Positions 17,334 through 25,575 of a stretch of DNA of 64,000 bases are shown here, piece by piece. This stretch comes from an uncultured Alphaproteobacteria bacterium (GTDB lineage Bacteria > Pseudomonadota > Alphaproteobacteria > Rs-D84): assembly GCA_944389535.1 (NCBI GenBank), contig CALXMS010000006.1:1-64000 (forward strand). Reading direction: 5' to 3'. The translations under genes were made by a program, and so were the position numbers. The notes under the pieces were generated by a model. The model was not told where the DNA came from and made no database searches. It saw only the letters and a list, made by a program, of their open reading frames with translations. Position 1 is the stretch's first letter. Each line of letters begins with the position of its first letter.

Positions 17334-17588
17334 GTCAGCAGGTATTCTGCTGATGGGGTGTGGAAACCCTTTATACGCGTCTTAAAACAAAGCTAAGGTC
17401 GCGGACCGTTTTATGGCCGCTTTAAATTTGGTTTTAGACGAAAAATAAAACTCCTGATTTGTATAAGGGTCAGGAGGGTCGTTAAATATAAAAATAAACG
17501 ACACAATTCGTATAATTGTTTCCAACCTCCTGACCACCATTATTTCTGGTGGTTTTTTGTTCGTATACAAAAAATGGAGGAAGAAACT
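17334..17588 (+). promoter_or_regulatory. Structured 5' leader RNA with attenuator-like switch (copy 1)
   Basis: The 255-base leader precedes a cysteine-rich secreted protein gene and is homologous to the leader at 25812-25576 (minus strand). Shared elements in order: hairpin P1 CAGCAG/CTGCTG (17336-17352); P2 GGGGT/ACCCT (17355-17370); a closing helix P3 CGTCT/AGACG (17378/17440) enclosing P4 GCGG-CC/GGCCGC; P5 CTCCTGA/TCAGGAG (17451-17476); P7 ACAATT/AATTGT (17503-17519); and a terminator ACCACC/GGTGGT plus T6 (17533-17558). GGTCAGGAGG (17468-17477) can instead pair perfectly with CCTCCTGACC (17526-17535), which takes the terminator's 5' arm. So P5, the long-range helix and the terminator exclude one another, as in termination-controlled riboswitches or attenuators. 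No known riboswitch class was recognised. The ribosome site TGGAGG follows at 17575. Confidence 0.7.
17533..17558 (+). terminator. Terminator-like hairpin inside leader 1
   Basis: ACCACC and GGTGGT pair around a 9-base loop and run into six T. It lies 31 bases before the start codon, so it would stop transcription before the gene unless the upstream antiterminator helix forms. Confidence 0.7.
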
Positions 17589-18170
17589 ATGACAAACAAA
17601 ATATGCGCGCATATGATATTATGCGCCATTGTGTCTATGGCGCCTTTAAATACATTCGGGGCAAGTGGTACCAGATGTCAGACCACTACAATGACGTGCA
17701 CTAAGGACTTGGTCCACTACACTGCAAGCTGCAGCGATACATATGGCAGCGGTCAAAAAACTTGCATAGATAGTAACGAAGGTCGTAGTTGTATGGTAAT
17801 AACAGGAGGGGTCTGCCCTGAGACAATACAGAATAACACTTGTGCTAACGTATGTGAATGTTATGAATATGGCGAATGTGTTTATACAAGTTGTAAATCT
17901 GGGTATTATATGCCGACAAACTCTCAGGGTGATTGTGTCGCTTGTCCGGCAAATGCCACATGTTCCGGCGGAACTGCACTTTTTTCTTGTAATGCAGGAT
18001 ATTATCGAAACGGTACGTCGTGTTCTCGTTGTCCTTCTTCTGGCGGCGTATACGGTACATCTGCCGCGGGAAGCACAAAAATAACGGATTGCTATTTACC
18101 GGCGTCTACAACTGGTTCCGATTCTACCGGAACGTTTACATATACTTCTAATTGTTATTATGTACAATAA
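17589..18170 (+). CDS. Cysteine-rich secreted protein with shared C-terminal module
   Basis: The 193-residue protein has a signal peptide (KICAHMILCAIVSMAPLNTFGA) and then about 24 cysteines. It contains two GYY repeats of the style CKSGYYMPTNSQGDCVACP and CNAGYYRNGTSCSRCP, resembling EGF/TNFR-like or GCC2/GCC3 disulfide repeats. The C-terminus, GTSAAGSTKITDCYLPAST, an SD-TGT-TYTSNCYY pattern and a short tail, is shared with the protein at 25575-24898. ATG 17589 has TGGAGG 8 bases before it; the frame's earlier ATG overlaps that site. It is exported and probably disulfide-bonded in the periplasm or at the surface. The function is unknown. Expression is likely controlled by the structured leader just upstream. 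Confidence 0.75.
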   Translation: MTNKICAHMILCAIVSMAPLNTFGASGTRCQTTTMTCTKDLVHYTASCSDTYGSGQKTCIDSNEGRSCMVITGGVCPETIQNNTCANVCECYEYGECVYTSCKSGYYMPTNSQGDCVACPANATCSGGTALFSCNAGYYRNGTSCSRCPSSGGVYGTSAAGSTKITDCYLPASTTGSDSTGTFTYTSNCYYVQ

Positions 18171-18172
18171 AA

Positions 18173-18199
18173 AAGGGCTTATGTTTTTTATAAGCCCTT
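18173..18199. terminator. Bidirectional terminator between two convergent secreted-protein genes
   Basis: AAGGGCTTAT and ATAAGCCCTT form a 10-base-pair stem around a T-rich loop, with A and T runs on either side. Confidence 0.8.
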
Positions 18200-18203
18200 G
18201 ATT

Positions 18204-19334
18204 TTAGAATATATATTTCATATTAAAACCACCACTCCAACCGGTTCGTCCACCGTCACGCCTGTTCAAATTTAAGGCCACATTAAATCGGTCAATGGAT
18301 TTTTCAATTCCTAGGCCATATTCTGCATAATCTTGACTGTTTAAATCATCAACTCGTATACCATTTACAATGATGTTTCCATCATTTTGTCCCATTACAA
18401 AAGCGTATTTAAAATTTAAAGAGGCAAACCAACCATTCCCAATGCATTTAATTGCGCGAAATTTCGGAGTAATTTCAAATAGATTTATGTTTTTATTGGA
18501 AATTACATCATCTGAAGATGAAATATAATTTGCAGACCCTATCCATGTATAACCAGTATATATACCAGGCTGTAATGTGAATGTTTTGTCTAGTTCTATG
18601 TTGTATGTAGCATTTAATGCCGCGCCAGCCCAAGCATTTGTGAATTCATCATTACCGTATATATTTTCTGCGTTATTGTATAGTGCACCAGCATCAGCAA
18701 TAAATGATAAATTAAAATTATGAACGTTATATCCCGTATAAATACCGAAATAACCGCCATTTTGATTTATATCAATGAAATCGTTTTGTTGATTTCCACC
18801 AACAAAACCGCCGAATACACCCCATTTTGATATGCCTTTTTTATGTTGGTGATCGCTGCCGGTTAGACCGAACATTATTAAATCTGTATCGGTATCCAGA
18901 TCGTCTATTCCTTCAAATTTAACATCGTCACCAAAATGCTGCCATGTAAGCCACAAGTTATTTACTTCTGGACGAGAATATTTGTCGTATTCAGCGTCTT
19001 TATCATCGCCACCATTCCGCCCCTTAGTATTTTTATTGTCTTCGTCACCTTCGTCTCTATATTCGCCGTATAATAGTGGTTGACCATACATAAGGGAGTC
19101 CCCATATAAATTTTGCGGCGTGCGTTTTTCATGTTTTACTAATTTGGCGCGTTCGCCAAGTGCCGCCATAGCGGTACCCTCAAAAATTTGCGCAGAATTA
19201 GTAAGAATAGAATGCTGAATAAATGAGATATTATTTGTTGTAAAAAAATTCGCGTAAATGTGCCGTTGATCTGCCAGCGCATTGGAAATAGAAAACAGCA
19301 AGACAAACAAGGTTATTAATGAAATTTTTTTCAT
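18204..19334 (-). CDS. Autotransporter-type outer-membrane beta-barrel protein
   Basis: The 376-residue protein has a signal peptide (ISLITLFVLLFSISNALA). A region of about 110 residues with an acidic, Lys/Asn/Gly-rich linker (about residues 90-120) follows. The rest is a C-terminal barrel of alternating strands (NLWLTWQHFGDDVKF, GGYFGIYTGYNV, TLQPGIYTGYTWIG) ending in Phe (MKYIF), the usual outer-membrane assembly signal. It resembles the barrel domain of autotransporters but has almost no passenger, so it may be a porin-like or adhesin remnant protein. It is convergent with the cysteine-rich secreted gene. The start ATG follows AGGGAGAG-like sequence. Confidence 0.7.
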   Translation of the reverse strand: MKKISLITLFVLLFSISNALADQRHIYANFFTTNNISFIQHSILTNSAQIFEGTAMAALGERAKLVKHEKRTPQNLYGDSLMYGQPLLYGEYRDEGDEDNKNTKGRNGGDDKDAEYDKYSRPEVNNLWLTWQHFGDDVKFEGIDDLDTDTDLIMFGLTGSDHQHKKGISKWGVFGGFVGGNQQNDFIDINQNGGYFGIYTGYNVHNFNLSFIADAGALYNNAENIYGNDEFTNAWAGAALNATYNIELDKTFTLQPGIYTGYTWIGSANYISSSDDVISNKNINLFEITPKFRAIKCIGNGWFASLNFKYAFVMGQNDGNIIVNGIRVDDLNSQDYAEYGLGIEKSIDRFNVALNLNRRDGGRTGWSGGFNMKYIF

Positions 19335-19602
19335 CTCTCTCCCTTTAGATAAGTATTTTTTCTTAATTATATCATATTTTTATCTTATCATAAGTAAAAA
19401 ACAGTGTTATTTAAAAAGCTTTATCTATATAAACCGCCATTTGTCCTGTTAAATCATATGTATTCATACTCAAAAACCTGTTTAATAAATATATGTACTA
19501 ATTAATAAAGTATTTTTATAATGCTATTTAAAATGGAGATTTCAAGAAATGAGATTAATTTTTATTGTTTAAAAGGCTGTTTTAGGGTATTATCAATGAA
19601 AA

Positions 19603-20163
19603 ATGGTTAAAGAAATCGATTTTTTTGTAGAAAAACCAATTGTTATGGTTGGTTTGATGGGGGCAGGGAAAACCAGCGTCGGACGCGCTTTGGCGCGTCG
19701 GTTGGGGATGCCGTTCGTTGACTCGGATAAGGAAATAGAGGCTGCTGCCGGTTGCAGTGTTGTTGATATATTCTCTATGTACGGTGAAGAAGAGTTTCGT
19801 CGTGCCGAACAGCGTGTAATTGCAAGAATCTTTGATACGCCACCTTCATTAAAGGTAATTTCTACAGGAGAGGGCGCTTTTATAACGCCTGTGGTACGCG
19901 AAATGGTATTGGGGCGCGCATTATCCATATGGTTAAAGGCAGATTTAGACTTGTTGGTAAAACGCACTAACTTTCGCGATACCAGACCGCAATTATTACA
20001 CGCCGATAGCCGAAAAATTTTGGCGCAACTGATTGAAGAAAGGTACAATATTTACGCAAAGGCCGATATTACCGTAGAAACCAGTGACGAAAGCCTACGA
20101 AAGACGTTGGATAAAGTTATTGCGGCAATAAAAGAATATAAAAAGGATAAAAAAAATGGCTAA
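19603..20163 (+). CDS. aroK: Shikimate kinase
   Basis: The 186-residue P-loop kinase phosphorylates shikimate on the path to chorismate and aromatic amino acids. Walker A is GLMGAGKTSVGRALA (residues about 17-31), the shikimate-binding DSDKEIE follows, and RDTRPQLL is the lid Arg region. The GGG motif that usually binds shikimate reads STGEGAF here, with Glu in place of the middle Gly. A TATTAT box ends 9 bases before the ATG and no ribosome site is seen, so translation may be leaderless. The mscL gene overlaps its end by 8 bases. aroB, often next in alphaproteobacteria, is missing here. Confidence 0.88.
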   Translation: MVKEIDFFVEKPIVMVGLMGAGKTSVGRALARRLGMPFVDSDKEIEAAAGCSVVDIFSMYGEEEFRRAEQRVIARIFDTPPSLKVISTGEGAFITPVVREMVLGRALSIWLKADLDLLVKRTNFRDTRPQLLHADSRKILAQLIEERYNIYAKADITVETSDESLRKTLDKVIAAIKEYKKDKKNG

Positions 20164-20710
20164 AAACAAGTTCTTTAACGAATTTCGTACTTTTATAGAA
20201 AGAGGCAGCGCCATAGATATGGCAGTAGGTATAATTGTCGGAAGTGTTATGACAAGTATGGTGAATTCGTTAGTAAAAGATGTTATTATGCCACCGATAG
20301 GTATGTTGCTGGGAAATATTGATTTTTCTCAATTTTTTATTGTTTTATCTGGCGGTGAATCAGGGGGTCATTATAATACAATAGCAGAAGCGCAAGCCGC
20401 GGGTGCCGCTACTATGAATATAGGTCTGTTTTTAAATACTGTGGTCAGTTTCATAATTACTATGTTTGCGGTGTTTGTGATGATTAAGATTATGAACAAG
20501 GTTCGCATAAGCAAATCTGTTATAACTCGTGTTTGTCCGTATTGTAAGTCTAAAATAAATGCGGAAGCATCCAAATGTCCAAATTGTTGTTCAAGTGTGA
20601 AACCAGAAATAAAATCTTCAAATGGACAAAGTAATTTGGAAAAAAACATAAAAGAAATAACAAAAATAGCAAAACAAAAAATTAATAAAATCGCACAAAA
20701 AACAAAATAA
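20156..20710 (+). CDS. mscL: Large-conductance mechanosensitive channel with C-terminal zinc ribbon
   Basis: The 184-residue protein forms a pore that opens on membrane tension during osmotic downshock. The N-terminal helix and TM1 (FRTFIERGSAIDMAVGIIVG, residues 9-28) and TM2 (LFLNTVVSFIITMFAVFVM) are typical MscL. The C-terminus is extended: a four-Cys motif CPYCKSKINAEASKCPNC (about 125-142) suggests a zinc ribbon, followed by a Lys-rich tail that is longer than usual. Zinc-ribbon tails are known in some MscL proteins. The start overlaps the end of aroK, implying co-translation. Confidence 0.92.
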   Translation: MAKNKFFNEFRTFIERGSAIDMAVGIIVGSVMTSMVNSLVKDVIMPPIGMLLGNIDFSQFFIVLSGGESGGHYNTIAEAQAAGAATMNIGLFLNTVVSFIITMFAVFVMIKIMNKVRISKSVITRVCPYCKSKINAEASKCPNCCSSVKPEIKSSNGQSNLEKNIKEITKIAKQKINKIAQKTK

Positions 20711-20935
20711 TACTTTTGTTAGATAAAGTAAAAATTTAATATTTAGTTTTTCGAGCTCTTTTTGTATATTTTTTATCAAAAAGGGTTCTTTTTTTGCATA
20801 TAAATGGGTGTGTTTTTCGGCTTTGGCATAGATAAAAAAAGAGGGCGGATGAATAAAATTTTCTGGGTATATAAATTGGCGTTTTTAAGCTGTAATAAAC
20901 TTAGAAAATATTGTTTTTTATGGTATAATGCATCT

Positions 20936-21060
20936 AATAAAACGGTGATGCAGGTAATTTCAAACCAAATTAATTATCCGTGGCGTTTTTGGCCCTGTCA
21001 GGATGTGAAAATAATCATGTTTATTTTTGAACAGGGAGCACCTAAAAAAGACAAATTGTA
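20936..21060 (+). ncRNA. Possible small structured RNA
   Basis: A TATAAT box at 20924-20929 with weak TTAGAA 17 bases upstream would start a transcript near 20936. The segment 20993-21036 folds as CCCTGT/ACAGGG plus an inner GAAAATAA/TTATTTTT helix with loop TCATGT. GGTG near 20944 could close with CACC at 21039-21042. The layout of a long, bulged rod is loosely like 6S RNA, but this is weak. There is no sharp terminator. Confidence 0.2.
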
Positions 21061-21157
21061 AAAGCGCATAATGTATATTATGTATAGTTATAGACATGTC
21101 AATGGCGCGGGGTGTTTGTTTTTGTTGTGTTTGTTTGGTTTTGCTTTTTCGTGTTGT

Positions 21158-21197
21158 TTAGAAATAATTTATACTTTATTAGAAATAATTTTACTTT
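21158..21197. repeat. Imperfect tandem repeat, two units of about 20 bases
   Basis: TTAGAAATAATTTATACTTT (21158-21177) is followed by TTAGAAATAATTTTACTTT (21179-21197), differing by one base of length. It lies in the T-rich gene-poor region. It could be a paired protein-binding site or simple-sequence noise. Confidence 0.5.
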
Positions 21198-21680
21198 GTT
21201 TGATTTATTAAATATATAATGTAACCGATTGATTTTATTTTTATTTTGTGGTTAAAACTTTCTGTGTCTTTTATGTTTTTTTGGGCGATCAAATCATTTG
21301 CCGTTATCTCGTTTGTCTGCCCTGTTCGGTTTTGTGTCAAATAGTAATCCTTTACTTGTGTTTATAGTTATTCAATCGTTTTATAAAAAATAACTATTAT
21401 CTAATTGTTTTTTAATGATATTTAATGTTTTTTATCTTAAATACTGTTTTTTTTGTTGTTGTTAGTATATCGGATTCTTGATTTGTACGTGTGATTTTTC
21501 AGTGTTTTTATGCGGATTTTTTCAAATAATTATGTATATATAAAATTTAAATAAAAAATCTAATTTCAAAATATTACACATATATAATAAAGTTGTTTAT
21601 TAATGTAGTGTTTTTACCGCTTTTGCCCGGGTAAAAATCTCTAATTGATTTTATTAAAAAAGGATATAAAATATCATTTG

Positions 21681-22397
21681 ATGAGATTGGATCAAGAATT
21701 GGTTAGCCGTGGAATTTATCCGACCCGTGCCAAAGCGGTGGCGGCGATTAAATCTGGTCTGGTTAAAGTAAATGATAAGATTGCCCAGAAACCAAGTCAG
21801 CAGGTCGTTGATACTGATACTATGACAGGGGGATCGTTGCCCTATTCTTCTGGTCGTGGTAGTTTAAAGTTAGCACGTGCTTTGGAGGTTTTTAACGTAA
21901 ATCCGTCTGGTTATGTTTGTTTGGATGTCGGGGCCAGTACAGGTGGTTTCACAGAAGTTTTATTAGCACATGGCGCGAAACGTGTAACTGCGGTTGATGT
22001 CGGTACCAATCAATTGATTGATGATTTAAAAAATGATTCCAGGGTTATATCATTAGAACAAACAGATATACGTGATTTAGAACCCATTGAGCCGGTTGAT
22101 TTAATTGTCATTGATGTTTCGTTTCTTTCTCTAACTAATATTATAGAAGCGTTGTTAAAATGGAATGCGCCACAGATAATTGCATTGATTAAACCGCAAT
22201 TTGAGGTTTCTCGTGCGGTTGCGGCTCGGGCTGGTGGGGTTATAAAAAGCGAAATTGAACGCGAAAATGCGGTAAAAAATGTAATTCAAAACTTTGAAAA
22301 AAATGGCTATAATCAATTAGGTATTGTTGAGTCGCCCATAAAAGGTGGTAGCGGCAATATAGAGTACCTTGCATACTTGCGCCGCGCGGCGCAATAG
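21681..22397 (+). CDS. tlyA: TlyA family rRNA 2'-O-methyltransferase
   Basis: The 238-residue protein has an N-terminal S4 RNA-binding domain (RLDQELVSRGIYPTRAKAVA, residues 2-21) and an FtsJ-like methyltransferase domain with the SAM motif CLDVGASTGGFTEVLL (about 81-96) and LIVIDVSFLSL. TlyA proteins methylate ribosomal RNA riboses (C1409 and, in longer forms, C1920). Some are called hemolysin A for historical reasons. ATG 21681 begins the S4 domain exactly; the longer frame from 21645 adds a poorly coding stretch. It usually follows dxs in alphaproteobacteria; here a gene-poor region precedes it. Confidence 0.88.
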   Translation: MRLDQELVSRGIYPTRAKAVAAIKSGLVKVNDKIAQKPSQQVVDTDTMTGGSLPYSSGRGSLKLARALEVFNVNPSGYVCLDVGASTGGFTEVLLAHGAKRVTAVDVGTNQLIDDLKNDSRVISLEQTDIRDLEPIEPVDLIVIDVSFLSLTNIIEALLKWNAPQIIALIKPQFEVSRAVAARAGGVIKSEIERENAVKNVIQNFEKNGYNQLGIVESPIKGGSGNIEYLAYLRRAAQ

Positions 22398-22479
22398 AAT
22401 TCTGAAATGACTTGAATTTATCAAGGTTTATGTATAAAATTTTCTCAGTTTATAATATTTTTAAAATAGGTACTAAAAA

Positions 22480-24876
22480 ATGGCAGATGATATAAAGAAA
22501 ATTCACGATCGTGAAACCAAATGGCAACAACGTTGGATTGAATCCGGTGTATTTACACCGAAAAACGATGGCAGTAAAAAGCCGTTCTATATGTTGGCGG
22601 AATTCCCCTTCCCGTCTGGTGCCGGTTTGCATGGTGGGCATATGTTGAACTATTCTGGCTGTGATGTTATGGCGCGTTTCCGTCGTATGCAGGGTTATGA
22701 TGTTTTGTATCCTATGGGATTTGACTCGTTGGGTATTTCCGCTGAAGCGTTCGCCACAAAAATCGGTAAGCATCCTTCTGTCGTTGTAAAAGATTTGGTA
22801 CAAAAGTTTACGAAAAGTATGATAGAAATGGGTTGGTCCATTGATTTGAAATCTCAAATAGCAACTTCTGACCCTGAATACATAAAGTGGACTCAATGGA
22901 TGTTTATCCAGTTCTTTAAAGCCGGTTTAGCATATAAATCCATGTTGCCGATGAATTGGTGTCCGCACTGTCGTACGACTTTAACAAACGAAGAATTGGA
23001 AGATGGTAAGTGCAATCGTTGTCATGGCCAAGTTGAAATTCGTGAAAAAATGCAGTGGAATCTGGCAATTACAAAATATGCACAGCGTTTACTGGACGAT
23101 TTGAAGTTTGTGGATTATCCAGAACGGGTAAAGCGTGACCAGATAAACTGGATTGGAAAGTCAACTGGTGCTGATGTGGACTTTATGGTGGGTGAAGATA
23201 AGATGACTGTTTATACTACCCGCCCTGATACCATTTTCGGTGTTACCTTCTGTGCCATTGCGCCGGAACATAAGTTATTAGCAAAGTGGTTGGACGAAGG
23301 AAAAATTACAAATGCAGATGAAGTTCGTAATTATATAAAAGAGTCTGCTGCTAAGTCTGAATTTGACCGTACAGATGTTACCAAAGAAAAAACAGGTGTT
23401 AAACTGGGCGGTATAATGGCGAAGAATCCTTATACTGGGGACGAGATACCTGTTTTCGTTGCGGACTATGTATTAGTAAATTATGCACATGGTACGATTA
23501 TGGCGGTGCCTGCGCATGATGAACGCGATTGGGACTTTGCAAAAAAGTTTGGCATTAAAATCATTCCTGTAATTTCTGGGGGCGAACCAGATAAAGTTTG
23601 GGAAGGTGATGGTGAACATATCAATTCCGGGTTTATGGATGGCATGAATAAGGTTGATGCGATTTCCGCAGCGATTAAATATGGCGAAGAACGTGGGTTT
23701 GCATGTCCAAAAACTCGTTTTAGAATGAGTGATTGGGGATTTTCGCGTCAGATGTACTGGGGCGAGCCTATCCCATTAGTGTATTGTGAAAAGTGTGGTT
23801 GGGTGCCAGTACCAGAATCTGAGTTACCGCTGATGCAGCCGTATATGGAAGAATATCAGCCAACAGAAGACGGTGAAAGTCCATTGGCGCGTGCAACGGA
23901 TTGGGTAAATACCACCTGCCCTTGTTGTGGTGGGGCAGCACAGCGCGAGACAGATACTATGCCGCAGTGGGCGGGTTCTTCTTGGTATTATATGAGATAT
24001 TTGGACCCACGTAATGATAAAGAATTCTGTTCTCGCGAACAGATGGAAAAGTGGATGCCAGTAGATCATTATAATGGCGGAAACGAGCATAATACTCGTC
24101 ACTTGATTTATTCGCGTTTCTGGCACAAAGCTTTGTATGATTTAGGTTTTGTAAATACAGTAGAGCCTTATAAGAAAAGAACGACAAATGGTCTGTTAAT
24201 GGGGACCGACGGTAAAAAGATGTCAAAATCCGCTGGTAATGGTTTTCAGGTTGATGAGAAGGTTGCTGAAATTGGTGCTGATGCGGCGCGCACAACAGTT
24301 TTATCTTTGGGGCCATGGGATACAAATGTAAATTGGTCCGAAGGTGCGTTGGCAGGGGTTCAACGTTTCTTAAAGCGCGTTGAAAACATGGCGGATAATT
24401 TAACTGATGAGCCAATGAATGCGGAACAAGAACGTCTGGTTCATCAATTAATCGCTGACGTAACAGAACGCCTAGAAAATATGCGCTTTAATACGGCTAT
24501 TTCGGCGATGATGGAGTTTATAAACGAATTTAGCGGTAAAATGCCCCGCCCTGCTTATGAGATATTGGTTCAAATGTTAAACCCGTTTGCACCACATATG
24601 ACAGAAGAAATCTGGGAAAAACTTGGTCATAAAGAAATGTTAGTATTTCAACCATGGCCAACATATGATGCGGCAAAGTTGGTAAAGGCAAATATGACGA
24701 TAGTCGTTTCTGTAAACGGTAAGCGTGCGGCAGATTTCCAGATCGGTGTTGACGCCACTAACGAAGAACTTACCGCGGCGGCCAAAGCGGCGGCGGCGCG
24801 TAAGTTGGAAAGTGCCGAAATTGTAAAGACGATTATAGTGCCAAATAAGTTAGTGAACTTTGTTGTAAAGAAATAA
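22480..24876 (+). CDS. leuS: Leucyl-tRNA synthetase
   Basis: The 798-residue class I synthetase charges tRNA-Leu. The HIGH-type motif is HGGHM in PFPSGAGLHGGHMLNYSG (about residues 44-61). The zinc-type CPHC/CNRC pair follows at about 165-185, the CP1 editing domain spans about 220-400 (TTRPDTIFGVTF, with MAVPAHDERDWDFAKKF), and KMSKS is in GKKMSKSAGNGFQVD (about 577). The C-terminal anticodon-binding domain ends IIVPNKLVNFVVKK. It is somewhat shorter than E. coli LeuRS and diverged in the HIGH region (LGISAEAFA in place of the usual FGLPAEQYA). tRNA-Leu(CAG) and (TAA) lie at 34642 and 34836. Confidence 0.92.
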   Translation: MADDIKKIHDRETKWQQRWIESGVFTPKNDGSKKPFYMLAEFPFPSGAGLHGGHMLNYSGCDVMARFRRMQGYDVLYPMGFDSLGISAEAFATKIGKHPSVVVKDLVQKFTKSMIEMGWSIDLKSQIATSDPEYIKWTQWMFIQFFKAGLAYKSMLPMNWCPHCRTTLTNEELEDGKCNRCHGQVEIREKMQWNLAITKYAQRLLDDLKFVDYPERVKRDQINWIGKSTGADVDFMVGEDKMTVYTTRPDTIFGVTFCAIAPEHKLLAKWLDEGKITNADEVRNYIKESAAKSEFDRTDVTKEKTGVKLGGIMAKNPYTGDEIPVFVADYVLVNYAHGTIMAVPAHDERDWDFAKKFGIKIIPVISGGEPDKVWEGDGEHINSGFMDGMNKVDAISAAIKYGEERGFACPKTRFRMSDWGFSRQMYWGEPIPLVYCEKCGWVPVPESELPLMQPYMEEYQPTEDGESPLARATDWVNTTCPCCGGAAQRETDTMPQWAGSSWYYMRYLDPRNDKEFCSREQMEKWMPVDHYNGGNEHNTRHLIYSRFWHKALYDLGFVNTVEPYKKRTTNGLLMGTDGKKMSKSAGNGFQVDEKVAEIGADAARTTVLSLGPWDTNVNWSEGALAGVQRFLKRVENMADNLTDEPMNAEQERLVHQLIADVTERLENMRFNTAISAMMEFINEFSGKMPRPAYEILVQMLNPFAPHMTEEIWEKLGHKEMLVFQPWPTYDAAKLVKANMTIVVSVNGKRAADFQIGVDATNEELTAAAKAAAARKLESAEIVKTIIVPNKLVNFVVKK

Positions 24877-24877
24877 A

Positions 24878-24900
24878 AAACGCCCATTTGGGCGTTTTTA
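24878..24900. terminator. Bidirectional terminator between leuS and the second cysteine-rich gene
   Basis: AAAACGCCC and GGGCGTTTT pair around ATTT. The genes on both sides converge on it. Confidence 0.8.
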
Positions 24901-25575
24901 ATTTGTATAGTAGCAATTTGAAGTATATATTCCAGACCCCGTGGCATCTGAAAGTGTACTGTTTGCCGGTATATAACACGATGTAATACTTGTACTGCCT
25001 GCGACCGATGTCCCTGGGGTTACACATTTTTGGCAACCACTGGGGGTGGTTGTGGGTCTGCCATAATAGCCATTGTCACATCTGTATGTTATATTGTTGG
25101 TTGGATAGCAATCATTACAGATAGCAATCGGTTCCGCCTGTTGTTGATATCCTGTATAAATGCTATCCGTCCATACTGCTTGTGGGCATGTTTTTTCGCC
25201 TGGTAAAGGACAATCGGCCCCTTCTGTACCGCATACAGCCCCATATGTTCCCCAATAGCATAACCTGTAAGCACTTTCGTAACCATGAGCGTATAGCCAC
25301 GCCTTTCCTAATGTATCAGCATACCTATCGCATAGTTCTTGATAGACTGTTTGTGCATATGCGCTCGGATATGCGCCTGCCCATGTACATATATTAGATA
25401 TCGCATCCTGTTCAGTGGTTACCGGATTAAAGTATTCAAACTCATCCATTAAAATTTGACAACAAGAACAATAGTCATTGCATTCGTCGCCGAAGGCTCC
25501 GGCCGCATGTACGTTTTTTTGGAAAATTATGAAAAGTGCTGTAAAGCCTAAAACATAATATAAAAATTTTTTCAT
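24898..25575 (-). CDS. Cysteine-rich secreted protein, paralogue sharing C-terminal module and leader
   Basis: The 225-residue protein has a signal peptide (KFLYYVLGFTALFIIFQKNVHA). A helical middle domain rich in Tyr and Cys (CSCCQILMDEFEYF through YRLCYWGTYGAVCG) is not found in the relative at 17589. The shared C-terminal module follows: CDNGYYGRPTTTPSGCQKC, GTSVAGSTSITSCYIPANS and SGIYTSNCYYTN. The two proteins therefore share the C-terminal module and the 5' leader but differ in the N-terminal domain. AGGAG lies 8 bases before the ATG. It is exported and likely disulfide-rich. The function is unknown. Confidence 0.75.
   Translation of the reverse strand: MKKFLYYVLGFTALFIIFQKNVHAAGAFGDECNDYCSCCQILMDEFEYFNPVTTEQDAISNICTWAGAYPSAYAQTVYQELCDRYADTLGKAWLYAHGYESAYRLCYWGTYGAVCGTEGADCPLPGEKTCPQAVWTDSIYTGYQQQAEPIAICNDCYPTNNITYRCDNGYYGRPTTTPSGCQKCVTPGTSVAGSTSITSCYIPANSTLSDATGSGIYTSNCYYTN

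Larger units (their letters stand above)
20711..21680. other. Gene-poor, T-rich 970-base region
   Basis: No convincing protein gene is present. The plus strand is strikingly T and G rich, most of all from 21100 to 21600. It contains a promoter-like TATAAT at 20924-20929, a hairpin-rich segment at 20993-21036, and an imperfect tandem repeat at 21158-21197. No clear DnaA boxes were seen, so an origin is not supported. It may hold a small RNA gene, or be decayed sequence. Confidence 0.5.

Noticed and set aside
17574-17588. Upstream ATG for the first cysteine-rich protein
   Set aside because: It overlaps the ribosome site TGGAGG; the ATG at 17589 has correct spacing and directly starts the signal peptide.
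20804-21061. 85-codon frame in the gene-poor region
   Set aside because: Poor composition, no ribosome site, and it covers the promoter-like and foldable segment.
20711-21680. Chromosome replication origin in the T-rich gap
   Set aside because: No DnaA-box cluster was seen, and neighbouring genes are not those usually near an alphaproteobacterial origin.
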